From Rotaria macrura (taxonomy: Eukaryota; Rotifera; Eurotatoria; Philodinida; Philodinidae), in contig OENT01000652.1 in NCBI GenBank assembly GCA_900239685.1, positions 18,717-82,716 on the forward strand: DNA of 64,000 nt, written 5' to 3'. Under the pieces are notes generated by a model that worked only from the letters and a program-made list of their open reading frames with translations, had not been told where the DNA came from and ran no database searches. Position numbers and translations under genes: made by a program. This document shows positions 22,901 through 35,700 of this stretch, piece after piece. Position 1 is the first letter of the stretch; each line of letters begins with the position of its first letter.

Positions 22901-25498
22901 GTCCTTATTAATGCATTCAAATTCATTAATTTCAAGTATTTTCTCCTCATCAAAACTTATTTAAAATCTAGCTTTTATGAATGATTTCAATATTTATGTG
23001 ACCGTCTGTCTAATGAAACTTTTAATTTGATAAATTTAATGCCAACTCGATTGGATTTTCAATGCGAATTCCGTATAGTTTGCTCATTCAGAAAAAATGG
23101 TTTTATAGTTTGATAGAAACGATCACTCATCCGTGTCTGTTGCACTAAGGTATGGGTGTGGATTATGAATCTTTCTGAAGAAAAGAATTATGCTTACGAT
23201 CCCGCCTACGTCCTTTGAATATTGAAGGCAGCGTAGAACAAAAACTCTAGCGAAGATTTTAAATGATTGAATCTGAAGAGCTTAGATTAAGAGTTGGCAG
23301 TCACGCGAGATGGTTGATATGCACATTCTGTAAATAAAACTCAGTATGAAGTTCGAAAATTTATTAAAATTCTTTTCACTGATTTTATTCTGTTTTTATT
23401 CCTATTACAGTTACCAAACAACGTAATCCAAGAAAAATTGTACGCACACAAGAGGATATAGAAAACATTCGAACGAAATATTAGATTCTAATTTTCACTT
23501 TCATAAATAGTCCCAGTAAAATGTCCGACAATAAATGAAAAATTCGATTGTGTTTGATTTCATAAAAAAGAATACTGAGTTTTATATATGAATTTATATG
23601 TACAACACCATCCATAGAGTTTGCATGAAAAAGAAAATATGGACATCAAGATTCTAAATCTAATAAGAATCTACTAATTATCATATGCTATTGAATGGAT
23701 AAGATAATCTAACATCTGTTGACAACCTATGTCACTAGAGCTTTAATTACTCCTTTAACACCTACTGAGTCATCTCTGACCTTTCTATAAGAACTGTCTA
23801 TGTAGTATAACGAAGCAATTGATCTAGGTAGTTGTTGAATATCTAATTAGATACAAAATGACGCCGTGAGAAACAGAAGTGATGAATTATTCTTCATAAA
23901 TACAATGGTTCATGGTGATAAATGTTAATCTTTTACAATATCAATGAATTTATCTTCTCATTTTGATGACCAAGTCGAAATAACATCATTCCTATGTTGG
24001 TCAATTCGATCGAAATTCTCTGATGCTTCCTATCGGAAGTGAAATCTTCAAATAGCTTCATCCGTAAAGCTTCAACAACGTAGTATTTCTGATAACGATT
24101 CCATTTTCCTAACAGAAAAGAATTCACAATAACTGATCAAAGAAAAGTTTATTATTTCATACGTGATTGTCGCGATCAAAATGCGAATTAAAACATGTTT
24201 CCATTGAATTTAGACACAAAACAACAATCACTTTCTTTCAAACTGATTATCCCGAAATATTACTCTTCGTAGCGGAACCTTATGCAACTATCACTGTCAA
24301 AGTATAATAGTTTGCTTGATCAATATTCGATGTTTTAATTGTTTGTTTTTTTTGAAAGATTCCAAGTCGTGAAATCGATAAATCTGAAGATAAATTTTGG
24401 ACATACTACAATACAGAAACCAAACAAGTGCGTTTGATTTTTTTCTTCAGGTGTTTTTTATTGATCTTTCTGTAAATAGTTTTTCCTTCCATTTAGCTTT
24501 TAAACTGGAATCGAATAAGTATTCAAGTGCTCATTCAACATCTAGTGCACGAACATACGGTACAGCTCCATCTGGTTCATTACGAAACTAAACTATCTAT
24601 TTCATTTTCTTGTGTTTTGTTATGTACTTAAACTACACATTAAAATCTTGTTCGTCGTAGAATGAATGTATTAGAAATACCCAGACATTTTTTTTTCGAT
24701 TATTCAATTTTAACGTTAGATACAAATCATTCTTAACTTGATAGGTGAATACTATTTATGTATAATTATTCACGTAATAGATTGTTTACTACTGTGTTCA
24801 AGGTAAAATAAGCCTTTTATATACATATGAATATAGAGCCATGTAGTCAATATCGACGAGTGACTGAAAAAAAGTGAGTTTAATCTTTCTCTTGTGAATC
24901 AATCAATAGTGGCCGCTGATATTTCTTAACGTAGAGATAATGATGGGAGAAAGAAAAACGAAAGAGTAAATGTGGAAGATGATTTGTGATGTGCGGTGAT
25001 ATTCCATTTGGTTTCTTTTTGTAATTTAAAATAAAAGAAAGAATAAGAATATTGTGAACAGATGGTGACATTGAAAACGAATGTTATTTTTTCTTTCTAA
25101 AGAAAGAAAAGGAATCATATGTAAAGAATATAAATCAGAAAAACAGCAGTTGTCAAGCATATATGGATGTGATAAGCACTAGTGAAACTTGAATGATGGT
25201 AAGTAAAGAATAGAATTTGATTGACAGAGTACAAGGGTGATCAAGTAGTTGTTTACTTTCGATAAAATTGAATAATATTCTACATAGAAGCTTGTTATAC
25301 GAAAGAATATAAACATATGAGCACTTCTAAAGACAGATTAATTAACCAATCTACTCTATTCGTCATATCTCTATGTATCAAATCAACTTTTTATACTATG
25401 TATACTGTTGTTGTTGTTGTTGTTCTATCTAGTCAATGACGATATTCATTGATCATGATAATTATTCTGATGCATAACGTAATATTGATCAACTATCA
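19901..25498. other. Intergenic, mostly featureless
   Basis: About 5.6 kb of AT-rich DNA. A small hairpin (20020-20092) and a TTG run (25407-25424) are visible. Weak coding-like scraps occur on the minus strand near 22717-22953 and 23933-24127, but none is strong enough to call. Confidence 0.5.
20020..20092. repeat. Small hairpin of ACTTTACTTT motifs
   Basis: GAACTTTACTTTATCAG on the left pairs with CTGATAAAATAAAGTAAGTTTC on the right; an internal AACTTTACTTTGCTGATAA adds a direct copy. Possibly a fold-back element fragment. Confidence 0.35.
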
Positions 25499-28065
25499 AT
25501 GATGCCATATAACAAAAGACATGAATGGTGTTCGTCCTCGATTCCCACCACATTGTGTCCCTCAAATGTTGACAAATCGACACAACCTTGCCCTCTTCTA
25601 TCGTCGATTTTTTCCTCAACATTATTGATCACCAACAGTAACATTCATAGTACTTCTAACGATACTGATATCATATCGTCAGCATTCAGCTGCAGAGAAG
25701 AGGACCGACTACCAACATATGCGCTCTCATCTTCATTAGATTATTCACACGATTACTATACCAGAAAGCGCATTGAACAATTGCATAACCGTATGGATGA
25801 TATACAAATATCAAGTTTTTTAAAATTCATTAATCATCATTTATCATCGAAAAATGAACAAAAATTTGTCAAAGACTTATCACAAGATTTGTCAAATGGA
25901 CATGTATTAATTGATTTGATTGAAATATTTTCTTCGAAAAAGTTAAAACGTGAATACGGTCACACACGTTTTCATTCGTTAACTAATGTTCAATATGTCT
26001 TAGATTATTTAAAATCACACATGCAACATATAAATATATCACCTCATGATATTGTCTCAGGTAATCGTAAACAAATCTTAGCATTACTTTGGATAATAAT
26101 GAAAGTATTCGACTTTCCATCATTTCACATAACAACAAATAAATATATTTATAATGAAAATACAATTTTTTCATGTGGACAAGATCGTAGTGTATTACTT
26201 AAATGGATCAATAATCTCTTAAGTAAAATTTTACATTCAAATATCATCTATGTCAAAGATTTTTATTTACAAACATGGATCGATAGTTCATATTTATCGT
26301 TACTTCTTAAATATTTATGTCCATTCAGTTTAAAATATGGTACATTAGAATATTTTGAACATTTAAAACAAATCGATGAATTGAATTCAACAAGTCAACA
26401 GAAACATTTTGAATTATGTTTAAATTTATCAAATTATTGTTTTCATACAATATCAATCATCGACTTTACGGATCGAACAGAGAAAAGTCTTTTTCGTTAT
26501 CTTTCTGAATTAAGACAAAATATTCTATTTATTTTAAAGTCAAATCATATTGGAAAATTAACAAATACAAATCCGTACACGAAACAATTGTATGATGCTG
26601 TTTTAGAAACAACAAATATAGGTAAGACATTTGTTTTTATTCATTGATATTGAGTTCATGAATATTTTCTAATTAATTAGAACATTCACAAACAAACAAT
26701 GACGATGAAGATTATTTAATTTATGATGAAGATAAACTTCAACAAACAGTGAAAATATTGAATGAAAAGGAGAACGCAAACAGGTATACGAAAGAAAACT
26801 TTTCTATCTTAGATGAACCGATAACAAATGATGATGATGATGATGAATGACATAAGATGTAAATTGTAGCCAGAGGATATACAAATCGATCTGAATTACA
26901 TGCGGATAGTCAAACGCATTACGCTGATACCTATCCGTTATTATATCGTTCATTATGTTTATTTACTAGATATGTATGTTTTAACGCGTAACGATTAAAT
27001 GTTTTGACTGTTGTCAATCAATGGATCGTATAAACTATTTATTGATCTTACTAATAGATGTATTATGAAAAGGTTCTGTGTGAAAGTTATGAGGACGAAT
27101 GATAAAATTCGTTTTTTCGTTAACATCTTTAATTAGATGATTATGAATTCAACATCATTGACAACTTGTATTAAGATGTAAATGAACAGTTTTTACAAAT
27201 AGATTAACATGATTTGAAAGTGATAGTTTATATTGTTAGTCATGTTTATGGAAAAGCAAATACAAAACACAACCTATTCTTGTTAGTGACGTAGGAACGA
27301 TCTTCTCTTTTATTGTTATATTACATAAGCTGAGAAATACAAAGACCTTGCCATTGTCCGGATACATACTATAACGATGTACATATTAATCAAAAACGAT
27401 GGTTTTTGATTAATGAATCGAGTTGATTCCCAATGAAGTCACGAAGTTTTTCTTATTAATAATAAAAGCTTCATGTTTATTAATAAATATGATGTGAATT
27501 GCTTTAATGTCTAGCTGAAATTTTCCTAGGAAAACGTCAGTTATATATATATATTAACTATTTTCTAGTTCGATTGATGATTCACACAATGATCAACTTC
27601 TGACAGAGGAAGAACAGGTAATATTATCTACTGAAAACGTAGAACCAACCTCAATTGAAAATGTAAAATCAGAAGCATCTGTTGTTGATACTGAATTATT
27701 AATATCATCTCCTATTATTACACAAGAACAACGATCATGTTGTCTGAATTCAACAGAGATGATTCCATCGGCAATGAATGAGTCAGTACACATTATTTGA
27801 ATATTCTTATCTTGATCTTTTATATTTTCATAGTGATTATATTCATAATCAAAGTATTTTAAAATCTCGTAAAATAAAAAAGAAAAAGTCATCAATATGC
27901 GTTGATAAACTAACATCTACAATTGTTTCAACACCAACATCAAATGGTGATCGATTCGTTAAAATCATTGAATGTCTACATAATCGAAAAACGAGCGCAA
28001 TGAAATATATTTTTATTCTTGTTTGCATTTGTTTTTCGATACTCATCATTTTTATTCATAAGTGA
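25499..28065 (+). CDS. Tandem calponin-homology protein with C-terminal membrane anchor (calmin-like)
   Basis: Four exons join in frame to 556 residues: 25499-26621, 26681-26783, 27569-27781 and 27834-28065. After a Ser/Thr-rich lead, a first calponin-homology domain lies at about residues 103-208 (FVKDLSQDLSNGHVLIDLIE, then ILALLWIIMKVFDF) and a second, more divergent one at about 228-343 (SVLLKWINNLLSK). A low-complexity acidic linker follows, then a hydrophobic span at the extreme end (IFILVCICFSILIIF) leaving only IHK outside. Tandem CH domains normally bind F-actin; paired CH domains with a tail anchor are the plan of calmin and of KASH proteins such as nesprins. The tail lacks the PPPx ending of KASH peptides, so calmin-like is the better name. 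It would link actin to an internal membrane. The ATG at 25499 is followed by another Met codon; a start nearer residue 99 is possible. Confidence 0.8.
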
Positions 28066-30213
28066 TAGTTATTTATTATACGTATGTCTAGTAGAATACA
28101 ATCAACAATGTATTGTTCTTTTTCTTTTTCTCATTCGTCTAGTTATAATTACTTTTATTAACACTTTCAATTTTTTCTTTGCTCTACTTTACGTGAAAAT
28201 TTGTTTGTGAATAGTTGTTTTGACATTACATAGAGATAAATTATGTTGGGATTAGAGACAAAAAAAAAAGCACAAGACAAATATGTAATTGATTGTATGT
28301 CATGAAGAATTCAGCTCATATTCATTAATTGATTTGTTGCCTTTACTTTCGAACTGATTGTCATTAGTTCAATAGATTTACTTATGAATTAATCTCAAGA
28401 ATACTTTTTCAAGCGATGTTATCTACTGATTTTCTATTTTGTTTGCATCGATAACAATCGTTGAGAAAATTCTATGCGAATATTTCCGATAGATAATGAA
28501 CTAAATACGATTAATTAATACAATATGTCATATCGTAATAATCACAAGAAGAAGTTCATGCATCAATTGAACCCTTGATAGATAATAATCCAGCTGGTTC
28601 TTGTTTCATTTCTTTTTTGCTTATTATATACATCGTTTCATTGACATGTGTATGATCGTGTTTACTTTGTTATGTTGTCTAAATACAAATAGTATACTAA
28701 AGTATTTCTTCCGTTTGAGTTTCTATCAACATCGACCTTTTCATATGTTTTTTCTTGTACACATAACAAGCTGTTTCCTACAAACTACGAAGAACTCGTC
28801 AAAGTTAAAATAACACGTTAGAACACTTCGTTATAATGATAACCCTTGACCTAAAGTGTCATTCTCATTTTTACCTCCCGGTGATTCTATCATGATTGGA
28901 TGTAAATAGTGTTATGATATAAGAACCACCGAAGTCAATCAGTATTGTTCAATCACGAATGAGACTTTTAGGGATTTTTACAGATTCATTTGTTATTAAT
29001 GAGAAATATGATCGAAAATGTCTGTGATAATGTTGATTATTAACTAGAGCAATGGATGGTTAATAGAAAATAATTAGCACCGTTCGAATTTGAACGTATG
29101 TAAAGCGAGAAATGATAATCTTCATATGAAAAGAAATTTACTACTTTGATACAATAACAGAAAGTTTTTCATTAACGTACACTCTTTCATGTTTTCTATT
29201 GTGTAAGTGTACTGCTATCATCCAAGATGAAATCATGACGTAGAATGATCACTGATAATAATAAAATCAACAGATTATTATCATTCATAAATAATATACT
29301 ATCTAAAAACTGATCTAGGAGTACGATTCAATTGCCACTACGTCTTTATCACATGGAAGATCATTTGAATTCAGTAGCTAATATTGAATGAAGAATAGTG
29401 GTTGACGTAATTCTTCTGAAAACGTTCCCGAGTTTATATCGAATATCTGAGTTTGTAAGACTTGAGTATGTTAGTATAGGTTTGAATAAGAATCTGGTGA
29501 ATGAGTCATCGAGAAGTGGCACGGTTTACACTTTTACTGTTCAATTCTTATTTTTCGATAACATTACAGCAGAAAAAAAACGACGTTTCCTTGGACAAGA
29601 ATTTTGAAAAATTCGAGCAGAAAATCTGTCGATAATCGCATTAAGGTATCGTTTCTTTCGATTAGTTTGATATAAGTACACTATTGATATGTATTACTCT
29701 CTCTCTCTCTCTCTTTACTGAAATCATTAATTTTCTCATAAAACAGCGTTTAAGTTAAACATAAAAATGAAAATTCTACCGCAAATCTCCTTTCCCATTA
29801 TATCTATCCAAAACTTACAAATGAATGGAACACTGGAAAAACAAATTCTACTACTTTTGAAATCTCTCATTCTATCTTGTTTTGTGTCAAGCTTATTCAC
29901 CAGCTACACTATCAAAAAAAAGAAGTTACTTCAGCCTCTCAATTATTTAAAACGAAGAAACAAGAAAAATTACATTCGAACAGGGATAGTCTAAATCGTG
30001 CCACTTCTCTCTATGCTATTTGAATATAATCATCATGAAAACAGACGATGTCTGTATGTCAATAAAATCAATCGTTGACCAATAGAATCACTCAATGAAT
30101 GAAATATTATAAAATTGTGTCTTGCTTATTTTTTAACAATTAACTCTAAATTCTCGTTGACATAAATTAAGCGCTTCTATCATTAGAATTATTATCTAAT
30201 CGAATCATTTTAC
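28066..30213. other. Intergenic, no gene seen
   Basis: AT-rich spacer. A (CT)n run is present at about 29699-29714. Open frames here are short and lack coding character. Confidence 0.55.
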
Positions 30214-30963
30214 ATGACAACATCTAAAGTCAATACGAATCCAGCAGTACTATCGAATCGTGATGTTCAACAACGAAATGTTTCATCAAAACGAACTACA
30301 ACATCGATGATCAATAGAATCGATCCATTACTAGATAATAATTCCACCGGTCTACATCAATCAAAAGCACATAATACATCTAGATCTAACAAGCAAAAAG
30401 ATAAATATGAATATTGTCATATATCACAATCGAAATTAGAAAGTGCAAACGAAGAATTATATGCAAACCCATCGAACAATGATGATACACGATTATCTTC
30501 AACGTTAAAACAAAAACAACAATTGAGACAAGAAATTAATGATTATATACGAAAAGATCCTAATGACGATCAAGATGAAGAATCAACAGCTGTTTGTACT
30601 AATACGAGAAAAACTAAAACATTCAATGAACATATACATTCATCAGCGATACCATTGAATAATTCTACTGTACATCTTCAACAACAAGGCATGGGTGATC
30701 ATTATCATACGAGACAACATAAAACTCGAAGTAGAACAACAGGATTAGTAAATCGAAAGTATCAACGATTAAATGAACAACAAGATCTTGAAACATCATT
30801 AAACGAAAGAAATGCATATCGTTGGCGTATATTTATGTATATAATCATCATACTTATTTTAGTTTTTGTTATCTATCGATTCTTACGTGCCATGTGGCCG
30901 AAACGAAAAAAGACAATGATGGAACAATTCATTCATGATCTATCTCACTTTTTTACGCCTTGA
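30214..30963 (+). CDS. Single-span membrane protein, family unknown
   Basis: One intronless frame of 249 residues. Residues 1-203 are hydrophilic and rich in Ser, Thr, Asn and Gln with short charged patches, predicted disordered. A single strong hydrophobic span at about 205-225 (WRIFMYIIIILILVFVIYRF) is followed by a basic motif (WPKRKK) and a short C-terminal end. With no signal peptide, it should be a tail-anchored or type II protein with the long N-terminal part in the cytosol or nucleoplasm. I see no known domain. Length and sustained codon quality argue that it is real; the start is the first ATG of the frame. Confidence 0.6.
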   Translation: MTTSKVNTNPAVLSNRDVQQRNVSSKRTTTSMINRIDPLLDNNSTGLHQSKAHNTSRSNKQKDKYEYCHISQSKLESANEELYANPSNNDDTRLSSTLKQKQQLRQEINDYIRKDPNDDQDEESTAVCTNTRKTKTFNEHIHSSAIPLNNSTVHLQQQGMGDHYHTRQHKTRSRTTGLVNRKYQRLNEQQDLETSLNERNAYRWRIFMYIIIILILVFVIYRFLRAMWPKRKKTMMEQFIHDLSHFFTP

Positions 30964-32782
30964 AACAGACAACAATATAGAAATCATGAAATAAAGAAAA
31001 TCATGTCTAATTGTTGCCTTCTAGCATGTTGTAACATAAATTATTTCAAAAGTATCCCTCGACAGACTTTCCAAGAATAGAAACCTTCTTCATTAGACCT
31101 GATTACAACATAAAACATTGAATAGATTAGCTCAATGTCTTTCACTGTTTCCTAAAGCATCTCATTAATATTCTATGTGTATGTTCTTGAGAAAAGAATC
31201 AATCAACGTCCGTATCTTTCTTAATTGAAAAACGATACTATGCATGCATACGAACAGTACTTAAAGATAGTTGTCGTCGAAGATTTTCCAGATTAGACAT
31301 TTCCCATGTCATCATTTTTTTCAGCGTACAGTTTATGCATAGTTTATAAGTCCAAATATATATATATATATATTTATATTAGATTATTCATTAATTAACG
31401 ACAAACATGAGTCAAATATTTGTTGAAAGAGAAAAAATCGATCTTGCAAATGAGAATAATGATCGATTTTAATACGAATTTTTACATCCCAGTAAATTGA
31501 CAATGATTGAAATGAATTTCTTAATAAAAGATTACAGTCATTCATTAATAACTAAACAATTTTATAAGAAGGGAGAATCTTTCTTTTTGGATACATCGCA
31601 TGTACTTTACATGTACATTGATTGAAAGAAATTCTTATACTGTTGCAAATGATTGTACCGTGTAGTAGACAATACGTATTGAGTACAGTACTTGATACTT
31701 AGTACAAATATACTTCAACACGACTGATGATTGATTTTCTTCTTAATCGGTTGTCAATATTTGTGTTGATGTTATTTCAGAGAAATTTTCGTACACATAT
31801 CCCAGAATAAGTCCATGTTGAAGTTCATACTCAGGACGAGTACTAAGTACAATCTATGGAAATAAAATGGACCAACACAATAAAGCAGCCTAGACTTTAA
31901 CCTAAGATAAGTCATACGCTGGTTCGATAGGATCTCACTTACTGAACATAAGAAAACTGTCGACGTAATCTCGGACAAGACCAAAATTTAATTTCTACAG
32001 TCTTGTGTCATTGAAACATCAAAATTCTTCTAGTTTGAAATATCAGTGAACAAAATTTCTTGACCAAGTTGATAAGATTTCGAAAATTTTCTATAACAAA
32101 CGGTTGAAATCTATAATGAAACTCACTACAAATATGGACATCATTCATGAATAAACCAGAGTTGTATTCATATAGCATGATTCTCATAGAATGGAGGAAT
32201 CGAAAATTTTTCACAATTCTTTTTCTTATGTTGACTGATGAAAAAAAAATATATCTTCACGATCAAGACAATGTTCGTTGAAAAAGTACGAGAGAATTTT
32301 TTTGTAAATTTAATCTATCACAAAAGAAATGTTTGAGAACCAAAACGAATCATACGACAACATAGATATTAGAGCGATTTATCCGAGTGTCGAATGACTT
32401 TGGATTGAATATGTGCATAGGATATAGACTTCAGTGAAGTCAATCGTCTTTGGGCATCCTAGATTCAAAAGAAATTTAATATTCTAGACAAATTCTCTCG
32501 TAAGACCCTTGTTCACAACGATACGTCGACAAAACATATCGTTTATGTTGTTTATGGAGATTTCATAACAAAAACGATTTTAACTATAAAACATACGAGA
32601 ACGAAAGCCTTAGCGCCTTCATATATTCTTTTACTATATAGAAAACGTTCATAATTGAATGATAACTTAAATTATCAATAATAATAATTATTTTAAAACT
32701 TTTGTTCTTGACATGATTTTGATGTGTCACGTCGAAGAAAACTATTAAACGATGAATATAAGTCTGAATCGTAAAAAACAAC
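30964..32782. other. Intergenic, no gene seen
   Basis: Spacer upstream of the ubiquitin hydrolase gene. A short TA run occurs near 31357-31372. Nothing else is supported. Confidence 0.55.
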
Positions 32783-35700
32783 ATGTCATCGTCATCTCGA
32801 ATATCGACATTGGCAGAAAGTGAATCATTACTTTTGAATACAATTAAACGAACGTATAAAGAATATGAAAATCGTGAGATTTCATTGGAGAAAATTCAAT
32901 TACTTACTGAAAAATTCTATAACATATGGATGAGATCACAAATAATGTCAAATATAAATAATGGAAATAATGAAGGTTATCTTGCAGTTGAATATATTGA
33001 ACGATTGTTATTAGGTGATAAAATGAATGATACATTTTTTATTCTTATTATAAATACATTAGTTAAAAATCCAAGTTTTTATCGTTCATTATTAAATGAT
33101 TTTAAGCGATTTCAACAGTTATTTAGTTTATCTCTACGAAGACCTGTCTATTTAGTGCGGTTAGTTTCTTTTTTCTTGAAATCTTTTTGTTTTTGTGTAC
33201 TCAAAAAGTGAGTCCGGCCGACTGGCGGGCCGTTAACACGATAACTCTTTACAAATACACTCGATTGAGCTGAAATTTTGTGCACAGAATTGTCTGATGA
33301 ATATCTCGGTCGAGTTCGAAGATGAGAAGGATCCGGCAAGAAATGGCTGAGTTATCAAAAAAATAGTCATTTTTCACCAAATAATCCCTGAGGTGGGGTA
33401 CAGGGATTTTTTCAAAAAAAACTTTTTTCTCAGAATTATCCACCGCGTATATAAATTGACTCGTTTTTTAACGCTGATTCCGAATCTGATATTAGTTTTG
33501 AACCAAATCGCAGCTTTCTAACAAAACATTGGCTGAAAAAGGTCTCAAAATGCACAAAAACTGCATCTAGAAACGAAATTGCATAGATATGTCTGAGATG
33601 ATCAGTAGTTTTGGAACTTCCCAAAAAGGTTTACCAAGATACTTCTTCCGTGCACACATTCTAGAATGACTGATTTGTCTCATTTACTTTTTGAAGTACA
33701 CATAACTCTCAGACATAAGTCCGAAGTTTTCACATTTATTTCTATGTAAAATTTTGTTGTTAGATATATTGAACTTTTATATTATTATTGTCCGATAAGT
33801 TTTATTTCTACTCATGGAAGAGAATTCTATCGTTTTGTTGTTGATACATATTTCATTAAATATTTATGTCAAACACCATGTGATATTGATTGGCTTGCAG
33901 CATTTTCTACACTACTCTATGAATTCTATGAAAATACAATGAAAAATGTTTCGTCAAGAGAATTTATTTTCAAGCAACAGAAAGATGCAATCGATTATTC
34001 ATTTTATGTTATTAATACACTACTTCATCATCCTTTGAAAATTAAATCTACGAAAGATATTGTCTATGATCTAAAATTAATTAATACAATTATCAAAACT
34101 ATCAGCATTGTATGGAAACAACATCCATCAGAACAGAATCCCATTGACGAAAAGTAAATTGAGTTGAAAGATTCTTCGTGTAATTTTATGAAACACGAGT
34201 AACTTGTTGTTACTAGTTACTGTTAGAGAAAATTCATATCTAAAGAGAAAAAAATGCGAATTTTGATCGTTCGACTCCTACGTTCTCCTTGGATTGAATC
34301 AGATAGTTTATATGAGTTTCTTCCATTCACTATCATACATACTCTAAAAGTAAATATGTTCAATAAGTATTGTTTCCTGCAATCTAATTTAGAACATAGT
34401 TCTTGATTAATGTATCTGGAATTGTCTAAAGTTAGCTTGCGGAAATATCTATGACGAGAGATCTTAGTGTTCAGTAGTCTGTGATCAATACAACTGTGGA
34501 AAATAAATAAATTACAGTAGGCATCTACAGTACGTTAGTGTTGACATGTTAAGAAGTAGTGTAAAGTATCTGCTTCGATTCGGTATGCGTTAGATTTTCA
34601 AATGTAACCCGCGAGAAAGAATCTCCACAAGTGATGAACTCGAGATTTCAGTGATATACCAACTAATTTGATTTCAAGTATGAAACAATTATTGGCTGAA
34701 GTCAATTCTCAATAGATAGTTTTAATCGAAAGATTTGAATACCTACTTATTCTAGAAATATTATCGGATTGTGGACACAACAAAGACGTATACGTATCCT
34801 AGTATGACATCCTTCTATGTATGAATAAAAACACATATCCTTTTAGTACGATATACTAAAGTAGAATTGGTTTGAATGTTGATGATCTTCAATTAAAAAC
34901 AAATGATTGAAATAAAGTGTCGAATCATAAATCTTCATCAAAATCACAATACACTTTCTGACATTCACGAAAGTATCAGAATCTCTCGATAAATTGCCTA
35001 TTGAAAACCAAACATACTACACTAGAATAGAGAAAACGCGTGCCCACATGATTTCATGTCAACAGAACTCAAACCATACACATATACGAGTGATATCATA
35101 TTACAATACTATTAAGAGAATGTTGCACTTCATATGAGTCTTTGTTGTGTCCACCATCAGACAGTATTTTTCTAGACATAAATGTGATATTCTAGAAAAT
35201 AGTATAAAAGCTGTCTCTCATTTTCATAATGATCATCAATTCAATCAGTTTTATTTTCTTCTTATTCTAGTCTCGATACAATAACGCCAACTGAACTTCG
35301 ATCAATAGAATATTTATTCGATAAGATATCGAAGAATAAACTACTTGATAAGGATTTAGCAAAAAATTTTGATAAATCAAAAACAACATTAAGTTCTGCA
35401 ATACTTTCACTTTTTCCTCATATTCAACTCGATGCAGCTGATCTAGTATTGAAAATTATGTTTGCTGATGGTCGTCTTAACGGTGAACGTCTTTCAATAA
35501 TTGTCAAATGCTTGATTGAATTGATTGATGCACCAATACAACTTATGCAGCACATGCCATATGAAACATGGATCGTTGGTCTATGTACAGGTCTATTAAA
35601 ATTTAATCAACATGAATATCTTATAACAATCATTGATCAAACAACATTATTTCTCATTGATCATTTATTTTGGTCAGAAACCTTCGACAATGCAATACAG

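Noticed and set aside
22717-24127. Minus-strand fragments faintly resembling TPR-type helices
   Set aside because: Too short and too weak to assign; no connecting exons or repeat periodicity visible.
33290-33320. CTGATGA...CTCGGTCGAG...CGAAG, resembling a hammerhead ribozyme core in USP intron 1
   Set aside because: The stem-closing G is missing, the core reads GAAG rather than GAAA, and no pairing stems I and III are evident; likely chance.
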